Origin: Brevundimonas bullata
GTDB lineage: Bacteria; Pseudomonadota; Alphaproteobacteria; Caulobacterales; Caulobacteraceae
DNA length: 64,000 bases
Direction: 5' to 3'
Assembly: GCF_003350205.1 (NCBI RefSeq)
Contig: NZ_QLLC01000006.1
Coordinates: 62,001 to 126,000, forward strand
Part shown: piece by piece, positions 7,946-16,345 of the stretch
How positions within the stretch are numbered: position 1 is the stretch's first letter
Layout of the letters: each line of letters starts with the position of its first letter
Program-made: the position numbers and the translations under genes
The notes under the pieces: model-generated
Told to the model about the DNA's origin: nothing
What the model saw: the letters and a program-made list of their open reading frames with translations, nothing else
Database searches by the model: none

Positions 7946-9537
7946 TCCGCGATCGGCAGTTTTTTGGGCTTGGCGACTTTGAGCCAGTACCCAAGCAGGA
8001 CCTGGGCGACCATCACCGAGGAGAACATGGAGGTGAACACGCCGATGGTCAGCGTCCAGGCGAAGCCGCGCACCGGCCCGGCGCCAAAGGCGAACATGAT
8101 CAGCGCCGCGACCAGGGTGGTCAGGTTGGCGTCGATGATGGTGCCCATGGCCTTGTTGAATCCGGCGTCCATCGAGGCGATGACCGAACGCCCCGCTCGT
8201 GCTTCATCACGCATCCGCTCATAGATCAGAACGTTAGCGTCAACGGCCACGGCGAAGGTCAGAACCAGACCGGCAATGCCCGGCAGGGTCAGGGTGGCCT
8301 GGAACAGCGACATGGCGGCCACGATCAGGATGCCGTTCAGCATCAGACCCAGAACCGAAACGCCGCCGAACAGGAAGCCGTAGGAAAGGATCATGAACAG
8401 GACGATGATGGCCGCGCCGACTGCGGTCGAAATCTGACCCGCCTTGATAGCGTCCGCGCCCAGTTCGGCGCCGACCACGCGACGTTCCTCGACCTTCAAC
8501 GGCGCCGGCAGGGCGCCGCCGTTCAGCAGGTTGACCAGTTCCGAGGCCGACTGGATCGTGAAGTTGCCGGTGATCTGACCCGTGCCGCCGGCGATGGCGC
8601 CCTGGATCGTCGGCGCCGAAATGACCTTGCCGTCCAGGATGATGGCGAAGGGCTTGCCGATATTCTGGGCGGTGGCTTCACCGAAGCGACGTGCGCCCTG
8701 ACCGTCGAAGCGGAAGTCGATGGCCGGGCGGCCGTTCTGGTCCGAGCCGACGCCGGCGCGGGTCAGGTTTTCACCCGAGACCAGCACGCGCTTCTTGACC
8801 AGATAGGGCGTCCCGTCTTCACCGACCAGCAGTTCCGAATCCGGCGGCACGCGGCCCGCCATGGCGTCCTGCAAGCCGGTCGCGCTGACATCGACCATCT
8901 GGAAGGTCAGTTGCGCCGTCTGGCCGATGACGCGTTCCAGCGCCGAGGGATCGCTCTCGCCCGGAGCCTGGACGACGATGCGGTCGGCGCCCTGACGGGT
9001 GATCGAGATTTCCTTGGTGCCGGTGCTGTCGATCCGGCGACGCACGACTTCGATCGACTGATCCACCGCCGTCGCGCCCATGGCGGCCAGGGCCGCGTCG
9101 GTGAAGGCGAAGCGGATGCGGTTGTCGCTCAGACGTGTGACGACACGATCCGACTGGCCTTGCGGCGCGCCGGTCATAGCCAGATTGCGAAGTGCAGTCA
9201 GGGCGGCGTCGTATTGCGCGCCCTCGCCGACGGTCACGACCACGCCGCCGGCTTCACGCTGCAGGCTGCCGATCGGGATCTTCTGTTCGGCTAGAGTGGT
9301 GCGGACGTCTTCGACCAGGTTGGTGACGCGCTTCTCGCGCATCGCCGGGACATCGACTTCCAGTAGCAGGTATGACCCGCCCTGAAGGTCGAGGCCCAGG
9401 TTCAAGCCCTGCTTCGGCATCCAGCCCGGCAGAGCCTCGCGCTGAGCGGGCGTCAGGACATTGGGAAAGGCCAGCAGCAGCCCGACAAGGAGCGACAGCA
9501 CGACCAGGGTGACTTTCCAGCGTGAAAGCTGAATCAT
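7942..9537 (-). CDS. secD: Protein translocase subunit SecD
   Basis: 531 residues: one N-terminal helix (about 8-26), the GLDLQGGSYLLLEVD box near residues 47-61, a large periplasmic domain with a base and a head (to about 350), and five C-terminal helices including DANVLIYERMRDE. The periplasmic domain captures emerging preproteins on the outer face of the inner membrane. It sits in the order yajC-secD-secF, as in most proteobacteria, 42 bp downstream of yajC. Confidence 0.97.
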   Translation of the reverse strand: MIQLSRWKVTLVVLSLLVGLLLAFPNVLTPAQREALPGWMPKQGLNLGLDLQGGSYLLLEVDVPAMREKRVTNLVEDVRTTLAEQKIPIGSLQREAGGVVVTVGEGAQYDAALTALRNLAMTGAPQGQSDRVVTRLSDNRIRFAFTDAALAAMGATAVDQSIEVVRRRIDSTGTKEISITRQGADRIVVQAPGESDPSALERVIGQTAQLTFQMVDVSATGLQDAMAGRVPPDSELLVGEDGTPYLVKKRVLVSGENLTRAGVGSDQNGRPAIDFRFDGQGARRFGEATAQNIGKPFAIILDGKVISAPTIQGAIAGGTGQITGNFTIQSASELVNLLNGGALPAPLKVEERRVVGAELGADAIKAGQISTAVGAAIIVLFMILSYGFLFGGVSVLGLMLNGILIVAAMSLFQATLTLPGIAGLVLTFAVAVDANVLIYERMRDEARAGRSVIASMDAGFNKAMGTIIDANLTTLVAALIMFAFGAGPVRGFAWTLTIGVFTSMFSSVMVAQVLLGYWLKVAKPKKLPIAE

Positions 9538-9579
9538 GTCAGAGCTCTATTTCGGGCGGGCTTCAGCGGCGAAAGCCGC

Positions 9580-9894
9580 TCAGCCCTTGTCGTTGGCGGC
9601 GATGGCGGTGCGGTTGCGCACTTCGGCGATCATCGACTTGACCACGCGGACGTTCACGCCCTGCGAAATCTCGACCATGGCCTCGGCGTCTTCAACGCGC
9701 GTCACCTTGCCGACCATGCCGTTCGACAGAACGACTTCGTCGCCGCGCTTGACGCCGGCGATCAAGGCCTGGTGAGCCTTCATCCGCTTTTGCTGCGGGC
9801 GGATCATCAGGAAGTAGAAGAGGATGAAGATCGCGACGATCGGCGCGATCTGCACCACGATGGCCATCAGGCCGCCTTCGGAACCAGTAGGCAT
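9580..9894 (-). CDS. yajC: Preprotein translocase accessory subunit YajC
   Basis: 104 residues with a single membrane helix at about residues 10-30 and the typical YFLMIRPQQKRMKAHQAL motif, followed by the small soluble domain GDEVVLSNGMVGKVTRV. YajC associates with SecDF in the inner membrane. It is the first gene of the sec cluster; the 148-bp gap to nlpD could hold a promoter, although the whole serS-to-secF stretch is on one strand. Confidence 0.95.
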   Translation of the reverse strand: MPTGSEGGLMAIVVQIAPIVAIFILFYFLMIRPQQKRMKAHQALIAGVKRGDEVVLSNGMVGKVTRVEDAEAMVEISQGVNVRVVKSMIAEVRNRTAIAANDKG

Positions 9895-10042
9895 GGAAAC
9901 TCCCCGAACCGGGCCAACCTCGAAACGGGGGCCCCATTAAAATGAGGCGCGGAACCTAGGGCGCGCCGTGCCGATTTGCAACGCGGCCTGACGTCTCTTG
10001 CGTGAAGGCGATGCCGTCCGGACACGCCGGGCGGCTATTTCG

Positions 10043-11146
10043 TCAGCGCGGAAGGACGCCCAACGGATCGACAGCGACTGGATCATCGCCGCGCATCTGA
10101 CGCGTCTCGAAGTGGATCGAGGGGCGCCCGTCGCCCGCCGTCAGGCCGACGGTGCCGATGGCCTGACCCGCGCGGACCTCGGCGCCGTCTCGCACTGTGG
10201 CCGAGCCCAGATGGCCATAAACAGTGCGCCAGCCGTCCCTGTGGACGATCAGCACCGTCAGCCCCTGCCCCACCAGATCATCGCCGACATAGGCCACGCG
10301 CCCGGCGGCTGCGGCCTTGACCTCGGTCCCGGCCGAGGCGCCGATGTTGATGCCGTTGTTACGCTCGCCCATGCCGACGGGGCCGAAGCGGCGCAGGATA
10401 TCGCCGCGAACGGGCCATTGCATGGCCAGGGCCTGACCCACGGCTGCGCCCTGCAGCGGCGAGGCCGGCGTAGAAGACGTCATCGCCGGCGCGCGCGAGG
10501 GCGGCAGGGCGGCGTTGCCGCTGGGGGGCGGAGGCGGCGGCGGAATCACTCCGTTGTTCGGCGTGCGCACCCCGACCGGCGACGGCCCCGTGGCGTAAGG
10601 GTCCGAACCGGCGTCGACCGCACTGTCCGGCAGCATGATGCGCTGCCCCACGCTGATGGCGCCGCGCGGCCCCAGGCCGTTCAGGTCGATCAGCGTCTGC
10701 ACCGGGGTCTGGAAGCGACGCCCGACGCCCGAAATCGTGTCGCCGGGCTGGATCACATAGGCAACGCCGGGGATAACCGGGCCGCTGTTCGGTCGCGACG
10801 GCGTCGTGGGGCTGGGGGCGACGGGCGCGCTGGTCGAGGGATAGGCCGGACCGCCGGCGGGCGGGAGACCGCCGCCCTCGACCGATCCTGTCGGCGCACG
10901 GACGCCTTGTTCTTCATAAGGACGCGCGGGCGGCGGCGTCTGCAGCTGAGCAGGCTGGGCGTAATAGGGATTGTTGCTCGGATAGCCGCCCGGCTGCTGC
11001 GGCTGCGCCGGATAGGCGCCCTGCCCGCCGACTGGCGTGGGCCGAGTCGAATAGCGCGGCTCGTCGGGATAGGTCGAACACGCCGCAACCGTCAGCGCCC
11101 CGCCGACGACGACCGTCGCCCTGATCCAGCTCGTGAAGCCGCCCAT
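10043..11146 (-). CDS. nlpD: NlpD-like lipoprotein with LysM and degenerate LytM (M23) domains
   Basis: 367 residues. The start at 11146 is preceded by AAGGAGGGG and begins a lipoprotein signal with the lipobox LTVAAC (cysteine 23). A long Pro/Gln/Tyr-rich linker is followed by one LysM domain (about 130-173, VIQPGDTISGVGRRF) and a C-terminal LytM fold. The first zinc motif, HxGxD in active M23 peptidases, reads NNGIN here, so the enzyme is probably inactive, as in E. coli NlpD and EnvC, which activate amidases during cell separation. Its place after surE and pcm matches the widespread surE-pcm-nlpD order. Confidence 0.85.
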   Translation of the reverse strand: MGGFTSWIRATVVVGGALTVAACSTYPDEPRYSTRPTPVGGQGAYPAQPQQPGGYPSNNPYYAQPAQLQTPPPARPYEEQGVRAPTGSVEGGGLPPAGGPAYPSTSAPVAPSPTTPSRPNSGPVIPGVAYVIQPGDTISGVGRRFQTPVQTLIDLNGLGPRGAISVGQRIMLPDSAVDAGSDPYATGPSPVGVRTPNNGVIPPPPPPPSGNAALPPSRAPAMTSSTPASPLQGAAVGQALAMQWPVRGDILRRFGPVGMGERNNGINIGASAGTEVKAAAAGRVAYVGDDLVGQGLTVLIVHRDGWRTVYGHLGSATVRDGAEVRAGQAIGTVGLTAGDGRPSIHFETRQMRGDDPVAVDPLGVLPR

Positions 11147-11274
11147 GCGCCCCTCCTTCTTAACCGTGATTTCGCTTGTCCCCCGGTTTGCCCCGGAAGC
11201 GTCGCCAAGCCAACCCGCCAAACGGCGCCAAAGTGGGGCGGAAAGGTTAACCGGGGGCCGATCTCACCACCTCG

Positions 11275-11687
11275 GTCATCCCGGAAAACGCGCAGCGTTT
11301 ATCCGGGACCGCCCAGAACACCGCCCTCAGACTTGAATGCCGCCTCCCACAGATCCTCCCATTCGGGATTCATCCGCTCAACCAGGCCAAACTTCCAATC
11401 TCGTCGCCAGCGCTTCAGCCGCTTTTCAAAATTGATCGCGGATTCAGCGTCGTCAAAAACCTGATACCAGACCAGCCGTCGCAGGCCCCATTGGCAGCTG
11501 AAGCCCGAATAGGTCCGATCCCGATGTTGCTGGATGCGACCCAGCAGGTCCGATGTCACGCCGACGTAAAGCACGCCCCGCGTCGTGTTGGTCACGATGT
11601 AAACGGTGAAGAGCCTGTCTTCGCGCATGAGCGCACGGTAGCGCTTCTGGCGGTCCCGGATAAGCCCTGCGGGCTTTCCGGGATGAC
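11275..11687. mobile_element. Putative 413-bp GIY-YIG element bounded by inverted 39-bp repeats
   Basis: Bases 11275-11313 and 11649-11687 are inverted copies of one 39-bp palindromic unit, with outer ends GTCATCCCGG and CCGGGATGAC. Between them is a single gene, on the minus strand, for a GIY-YIG nuclease. The arms match at their conserved outer stem, while the inner stem differs by paired changes: ACG-CTGCG-CGT in one and GCC-CTGCG-GGC in the other. No target duplication is obvious. The unit splits the otherwise conserved pcm-nlpD pair. Mobility is inferred from the architecture. Confidence 0.55.
11299..11628 (-). CDS. Small GIY-YIG nuclease-domain protein
   Basis: 109 residues forming a stand-alone GIY-YIG domain: TVYIVTNTTRGVLYVGVTS (residues about 8-26) carries the two tyrosine motifs, LLGRIQQHR the catalytic arginine, and INFEKRLKRWRRDWK the metal-binding glutamate. 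It belongs to the single-domain UPF0213/YhbQ-like group, whose cellular role is unclear. The final residues GGPG and the TAA stop are encoded within the flanking palindromic repeat. No good ribosome site precedes the ATG, and the other repeat begins 21 bp upstream, so expression is probably low or comes from pcm read-through. Confidence 0.88.
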   Translation of the reverse strand: MREDRLFTVYIVTNTTRGVLYVGVTSDLLGRIQQHRDRTYSGFSCQWGLRRLVWYQVFDDAESAINFEKRLKRWRRDWKFGLVERMNPEWEDLWEAAFKSEGGVLGGPG

Positions 11688-11709
11688 GATAAGGGGGAGC
11701 GGGCCGTCC

Positions 11710-12354
11710 CTACCCCTCCTTCGCCAGCCCTTCGACCAGCGGCACGAAGCGCACTTCGCACAGGCTTTCGCGGCGGAAGCTGCCGTCGTCCTGGCCCGTA
11801 TAGCGGTTCAGCATCTGTACCGAGCCGCGGCCCACCGGCGCGACCAGAACCCCGCCCGGCTTCAACTGTTTCAGCAGTTCGGTCGGCTCATGCGGCGAAG
11901 CCGCCGTCACCATGATCCGGTCAAAGGGCGCCTGTTCCAGCCAGCCCTGCCCGCCGTCGCCGTGGCGGGTGAAGACGTTGTCGACGCCCAGCAGCTTCAG
12001 CTTGGTCTCGGCCTCGGTCAGCAGGCTCTTGTAGCGCTCCACCGAATAGACGAACCGCGCCAGGCGGCTCAGCACCGCGCACTGATAGCCGCTGCCGGTG
12101 CCGATCTCGAGGACGCGGTGACGCGGCCCGACCTCCAGCGCCTGGGTCATCAGGCCGACGATATAGGGCTGGCTGATCGTCTGGGCGCAGTCGATCGGCA
12201 GGGCCTGGTCTTCCCAGGCCTGATCCAGAAACTTCTCGTGGACGAACAGCGAGCGGTCGATGGATTCCATCGCCTTCAGCACCCGCGCGTCGGTGACCCC
12301 CTGCCGCCGCAGCGACAGGATCAACCGGCCCGCACGGTCGTCCGACAGGCTCAT
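11710..12354 (-). CDS. pcm: Protein-L-isoaspartate O-methyltransferase
   Basis: 214 residues, normal for the family. The SAM-binding motif I VLEIGTGSGYQCAVLSRL is near residue 75-92, preceded by AQTISQPYIVGLMTQAL, the substrate-loop signature of PCMT. The enzyme methylates isoaspartyl residues of age-damaged proteins so that they can revert to aspartate. Its start overlaps the surE stop by 4 bases (ATGA). A second, degenerate homologue lies at about 35 kb. Confidence 0.95.
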   Translation of the reverse strand: MSLSDDRAGRLILSLRRQGVTDARVLKAMESIDRSLFVHEKFLDQAWEDQALPIDCAQTISQPYIVGLMTQALEVGPRHRVLEIGTGSGYQCAVLSRLARFVYSVERYKSLLTEAETKLKLLGVDNVFTRHGDGGQGWLEQAPFDRIMVTAASPHEPTELLKQLKPGGVLVAPVGRGSVQMLNRYTGQDDGSFRRESLCEVRFVPLVEGLAKEG

Positions 12355-13139
12355 CCGGCGGGTCCTTTCGGCGGGGCGCCGCCCAGCACCTTTTTCAGAT
12401 CGTTGACGCTGCGCATGTGCGTCAGGTCGATATGCAGCGGTGTGACCGAGATCCGGCCCTCATCCATGGCCCGCAGGTCGGTGCCCTCGGCGTGCTCCTG
12501 CGGGGCGCCGCGGAAGGCCATCCAGTAGTAGTCGCGACCGCGCAAATCGGTGCGTCGGATGGCGTGCATCTCGCCGATGTCGCGGAAGCCCTGCTTCGTC
12601 ACCTCGACCGCCTTGACCAGTTCCGGCGGCAGCTTGGGGAAGTTGACGTTCATGACCACGCCGTCCTCCCACTTCTGCTCCAGCAGCCGCGCGATGATGC
12701 CGGGGGCGAAGGCCTCGGCCGTCTCCCAATGCGCCACCACGTCGTCGTGGAAGCGTTCCAGCGACTGCGACAGGGCGATGGAGCGGATGCCGAAGGCCAT
12801 GCCCTGCAACGCGCCGGCCACCGTGCCGGAATAGCTGACGTCCTCGCCGACGTTGTGGCCCCGATTGACGCCCGACAGCACCAGATCGGGCCTCTCGGGC
12901 ATCAGGTCGTTGACCGCCAGGATGACGCAGTCGGTCGGCGTGCCGGTCACGGCGAAGCGCTTGTCGCCCAACTGGTTGACCCGCAGCGGCTCGGTCAGGG
13001 TGATCCCACGTCCCTTGGCCGACTGCTCGGTCTGGGGCGCGACGACCCAGACGTCATCCGACAGGGTGCGAGCGATCTTCTCAAGACATTCAAGGCCTTC
13101 CGCCTCGATGCCGTCGTCGTTGGTGAGCAGAATTCTCAT
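12351..13139 (-). CDS. surE: 5'/3'-nucleotidase SurE
   Basis: 262 residues from the ATG at 13139, giving the canonical N-terminus MRILLTNDDGIEAEGLE with the metal-binding Asp-Asp pair; a GTG two codons upstream (13145) is possible. LSGVNRGHNVGEDVSYSGTV supplies the remaining active-site residues. SurE is a metal-dependent survival nucleotidase in the cytoplasm. A palindromic repeat ends exactly where the alternative GTG begins, leaving almost no room for a normal ribosome site, so initiation here may differ from relatives. Coupled to pcm. Confidence 0.95.
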   Translation of the reverse strand: MRILLTNDDGIEAEGLECLEKIARTLSDDVWVVAPQTEQSAKGRGITLTEPLRVNQLGDKRFAVTGTPTDCVILAVNDLMPERPDLVLSGVNRGHNVGEDVSYSGTVAGALQGMAFGIRSIALSQSLERFHDDVVAHWETAEAFAPGIIARLLEQKWEDGVVMNVNFPKLPPELVKAVEVTKQGFRDIGEMHAIRRTDLRGRDYYWMAFRGAPQEHAEGTDLRAMDEGRISVTPLHIDLTHMRSVNDLKKVLGGAPPKGPAG

Positions 13140-13145
13140 AGGCAC

Positions 13146-13256
13146 GTCATCCCGGCCGTAGCGCAGCGAAGAGCCGGGACCGCCAGAGACGCTCCCATTT
13201 CAGTCCATTGTGTCTTGAGCGGTCCCGGATAGACGCTTCGCGCCTTCCGGGATGAC
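13146..13256. repeat. Inverted pair of 39-bp palindromic repeats without a gene
   Basis: Bases 13146-13184 and 13218-13256 are inverted copies of the unit that bounds the GIY-YIG gene (same 39-bp length, outer GTCATCCCGG / CCGGGATGAC, inner end CGGTCCCGG), 33 bp apart. The pair lies between serS and surE and looks like a gene-less, MITE-like version of the 413-bp element. Confidence 0.8.
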
Positions 13257-13272
13257 GCTGTAGCGAAGGTGG

Positions 13273-14742
13273 TCACGAAGCGGCGCCCACCGTCGTCAGG
13301 CCGCCCATATAGGGCAGCAGCGCAGCCGGCACGGCGATGGAGCTGTCCTCCTGCTGATAGTTCTCCATCACCGCGACCAGGGTGCGGCCGACCGCCAGGC
13401 CCGAGCCGTTCAGGGTGTGCAGGAACTCGGTCTTCTTCTCGCCCGCGCGCTTGAACCGGGCGTCCATGCGCCGGGCCTGGAAGTCGCCGCAGTTCGAAAC
13501 GGAGCTGATCTCGCGATAGGTGTTCTGGCTGGGCAGCCAGACTTCGAGGTCATAGGTCTTCTGCGCCGCGAAGCCCATGTCGCCCTTGCACAGCAGTACC
13601 TTGCGATAGGGCAGCTCCAGCGCCTGCAACACCGCCTCGGCGCAGCCGGTCATGCGCTCGTGCTCGGCGTCCGAGTCTTCGGGTCGGCAGATGGAGACCA
13701 TCTCGACCTTGCTGAACTGGTGCTGGCGGATCAGGCCGCGCGTATCGCGCCCCGCCGACCCGGCCTCTGCCCGGAAACAGGGCGTCAGCGCCGTCAGACG
13801 CATGGGCTCCGCCACCTCATCCTCGCCCAGGATCTGCTCACGCACGATGTTGGTCAGGGAGACTTCGGCGGTGGGGATGAGCCAGAAACGACCGGACTGG
13901 GCATCGAAAATTTGAGCAAGCTCGGCATCCGGGATTTCAAGGATGCTGTCTGCTGCTTCCTGTCGCTTGATCAGTTCCTCGCCGTGCTCCGCACTACCGT
14001 TCCAGATGCGCATGAAGGCGTGCCGCTGGATGGTCGATACGTAATCAGAAGCGGTCTGCTGACCGTTGAAACTCAGAAACTGGTCGTCACGAAACTTCGG
14101 CAACTGCCCCGTGCCGAACATCGCCTCGTCGCGCACCAGATAAGGCGGGTTCACTTCCAGATACCCGTGCTTATCCGTCTGCAGGTCCAGCATGAACTGG
14201 CCGATGGCGCGTTCCAAACGCGCCAGCTGGCCCTTCAGCACAGCGAAGCGCGAACCGGACATCCTGGCGGCGGCTTCAAAGTCCAGCAGGCCCATGGCCT
14301 CGCCCAGATCGGCGTGATCCTTGGACGGGCCGGTCGTGCGGGGCTCCCCCCACTTCAGAACTTCGACGTTGTCGTTCTCGTCCTCGCCGTCCGGCACGTC
14401 GGCGGCCGCCAGGTTCTTCAGCCCCGCCAGCAGGTCGCGCAGTTCGGCGCCCTTGGCGGCTTCGGCCTCGCCCGCCTCGGCGATGTCGGTCTTCAGCGTC
14501 TCGACCTCGGCCTTCAGCCGGTCGGCCTCGGCCATGTCCTTCTTGCCCATGGCGGCGCCGATGGCCTTGGAGGCGGCGTTGCGCTTGGCCAGGGCTTCCT
14601 GCCCCTTGGTCTGGGCGGCGCGCAGGTCGATGTCCAGCGCCAGAATGCGCGCCACCACCTCGGCGGCGTCCTCCACCCCGCGCGACGACCAGCCGGCGAC
14701 GAAGGCTTCGGGGTTGTCGCGGATGGCTCTGATGTCGTGCAT
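13273..14742 (-). CDS. serS: Seryl-tRNA synthetase
   Basis: 489 residues from the ATG at 14742 ([14 protein letters not shown]); the frame is open a further 17 codons but the family begins here. An N-terminal coiled-coil tRNA-binding arm (about 30-125) precedes the class II catalytic core: motif 2 [24 protein letters not shown] and motif 3 near the C-terminus, [18 protein letters not shown]. It charges tRNA-Ser and also supplies Ser-tRNA-Sec in organisms with selenocysteine. It is followed on the same strand by surE, pcm and nlpD, interrupted only by repeats. Confidence 0.97.
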   Translation of the reverse strand: MHDIRAIRDNPEAFVAGWSSRGVEDAAEVVARILALDIDLRAAQTKGQEALAKRNAASKAIGAAMGKKDMAEADRLKAEVETLKTDIAEAGEAEAAKGAELRDLLAGLKNLAAADVPDGEDENDNVEVLKWGEPRTTGPSKDHADLGEAMGLLDFEAAARMSGSRFAVLKGQLARLERAIGQFMLDLQTDKHGYLEVNPPYLVRDEAMFGTGQLPKFRDDQFLSFNGQQTASDYVSTIQRHAFMRIWNGSAEHGEELIKRQEAADSILEIPDAELAQIFDAQSGRFWLIPTAEVSLTNIVREQILGEDEVAEPMRLTALTPCFRAEAGSAGRDTRGLIRQHQFSKVEMVSICRPEDSDAEHERMTGCAEAVLQALELPYRKVLLCKGDMGFAAQKTYDLEVWLPSQNTYREISSVSNCGDFQARRMDARFKRAGEKKTEFLHTLNGSGLAVGRTLVAVMENYQQEDSSIAVPAALLPYMGGLTTVGAAS

Positions 14743-14836
14743 GGCGTCAATCTTCGGACGTTCGAGAAGAAGCCGAAGGCTGTAACGCCCCAAGCGGAGT
14801 CGGGCAAACCCCTAAGCGCTGATCCGGCGCCTCTCC

Positions 14837-14873
14837 GTCATCCCGGATCGCCTCTGCGAGGCGTCCGGGATGA
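14837..14873. repeat. Single palindromic repeat of the GTCATCCCGG family
   Basis: GTCATCCCGGATCGCCTCTG, followed by its complement CGAGGCGTCCGGGATGA, forms a near-perfect hairpin between serS and the convergently placed end of the cytochrome b561 fusion gene. The core is identical to one arm of the pair at 16.2 kb. No partner is present here. Confidence 0.8.
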
Positions 14874-14882
14874 AGGTGAAGG

Positions 14883-16178
14883 TTAGCGCGACGCCTTCAC
14901 CCTGATCTCCACTCCGATCGCCTTGGACACCCAGTCCCCGCTGGCGTCGGACATCATGCCGAGGTCCAGCGCCGTGCGGTCCAGCTCCAACCGGCCCGCC
15001 ACGGTCGCGACACCGTTCGCCTCTTCAAAGGTGAAGGGCAGGACCACAGGCACGGTCGTCGTCTTGATCCGCAGCGTCCCCGTCGCCTCATAGCGGTCGC
15101 CGCCTAGGGCCTTGAACGAATTTGCCTCAAATCGCGCAGTCGGATAGGCGGTCGGGTCCAGCCATTCCGCGCCGGACAGGGAACCCTCCTGCGTCGCGTC
15201 GCCGGTCTTGGCCGTGCCGGTCTTGACCAGAACCACGGCCTTCGACCCCGCCAGATCGGCCGGATCAAACCAGACCTGACCCTCCCACTGCTCGAACCTG
15301 CCCTTGAAGGCCTTGCCCGCGTGGGTCCCGGTGAATGCGATGCTCGAGGCCGCCTTGTCGATGGTCCAGGCCGCCGCCGTGCCCGGCGTGACCGCAGCCT
15401 CGGCCTGAGCGGGCGCCGTCGCGACGGGCGCCTCGGCCCCTGCCCCGGCCTCCAGCGGCGCAGGCTTGGCCGCAATGCCGCCCGCCACGGCCAAAACCGC
15501 GATGAAGCCCAACCCGGCCAGACGCTCGGACCAGCTCAACAGGGACTTGGGCTCGGGCGCAGTCCGCCCTTCCCCATGCTTCAGCACCGGGATCATATGG
15601 GCCAGAACCCCGTCGCGATTGATGAACTGGTGCTTCAGCGCCGCCCCGACGTGCAGAGCGATCAGCACGACCGCACCCCAGGCCATCAGCCCATGCGCCC
15701 CCATGGCCTGATAGGCCACGGCCCGGCGCAGGCCCGCAGCCGCCTCGCCGATGAAGGGCAGATGCGGCACGGTGAACAGGCCGAACCAGCTGGTCGCCAC
15801 AGCCAGCGGCGCATCCGTCGCAACGGCCCAGCCGGTCGAAACATAGAGCCAGCCGGTCAAAGGCAGGGCCAACATCAGGCCATAGAAGGCCGCATGGGTC
15901 GCCCGCGCCGCGAACCTCTCCCAGGTCTTCATCTCAGCCGGCATCCCCGGCGTCCGATGCGTCAGCCGCCAGACCAGCCGTAGCGCCGTCAGCGCCAGGA
16001 TCAGGAAGCCCACCGACTTGTGAATCTGGAACACGCGATAGGCCAGCGCCTGGCTACCCGGCTCATTGATCGCCTCGCTCATCCACCAGCCCATCGGGAT
16101 CATGGCGAAGATGGCGACCGCGATGGCCCAGTGCAGGGCGATGGCGACGGGGGTGTAGCGGCTGGCGGACGCGGACAT
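14883..16178 (-). CDS. Cytochrome b561 fused to a YceI domain
   Basis: 431 residues from the ATG at 16178 (MSASASRYTPVAIALHW). Residues 1-190 are a cytochrome b561 of the bacterial type with four helices and candidate haem histidines in IALHWAI, IHKSVGF, GAHGLMAW and IALHVGAALKHQF. After a further helix (about 220-240) and an Ala/Pro-rich linker, residues about 265-431 are a YceI lipocalin-like domain (WTIDKAASSIAFTGTHAG...). YceI binds isoprenoid quinone-like lipids, so the fusion may couple quinone handling to electron transfer at the periplasmic face. The neighbouring gene encodes a separate YceI protein. Confidence 0.9.
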   Translation of the reverse strand: MSASASRYTPVAIALHWAIAVAIFAMIPMGWWMSEAINEPGSQALAYRVFQIHKSVGFLILALTALRLVWRLTHRTPGMPAEMKTWERFAARATHAAFYGLMLALPLTGWLYVSTGWAVATDAPLAVATSWFGLFTVPHLPFIGEAAAGLRRAVAYQAMGAHGLMAWGAVVLIALHVGAALKHQFINRDGVLAHMIPVLKHGEGRTAPEPKSLLSWSERLAGLGFIAVLAVAGGIAAKPAPLEAGAGAEAPVATAPAQAEAAVTPGTAAAWTIDKAASSIAFTGTHAGKAFKGRFEQWEGQVWFDPADLAGSKAVVLVKTGTAKTGDATQEGSLSGAEWLDPTAYPTARFEANSFKALGGDRYEATGTLRIKTTTVPVVLPFTFEEANGVATVAGRLELDRTALDLGMMSDASGDWVSKAIGVEIRVKASR

Positions 16179-16209
16179 GATCGAACTCGCAGGCTCACAA
16201 AATACATCC

Positions 16210-16329
16210 GTCATCCCGGACGCCTCGCAGAGGCGATCCGGGACCCAGGCGGCAGAGCCAGACGCCATAGCCTCCAGTCTCTATCCGACGCCTGGGTCCC
16301 GGATCAGCCTGTCGGCTGTCCGGGATGAC
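16210..16329. repeat. Inverted pair of palindromic repeats
   Basis: Arms 16210-16246 and 16294-16329 have outer ends GTCATCCCGG / CCGGGATGAC and share an extra inner inverted block (CCGGGACCCAGGCG / CGCCTGGGTCCCGG). The central stems differ but each still pairs. It lies between the two YceI-domain genes. Confidence 0.8.
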
Positions 16330-16345
16330 GGCGAAGGGTCAGCTG

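Noticed and set aside
13417-14886. 489-codon open frame antisense to serS
   Set aside because: The complementary strand encodes a complete seryl-tRNA synthetase; no domain in the antisense frame.
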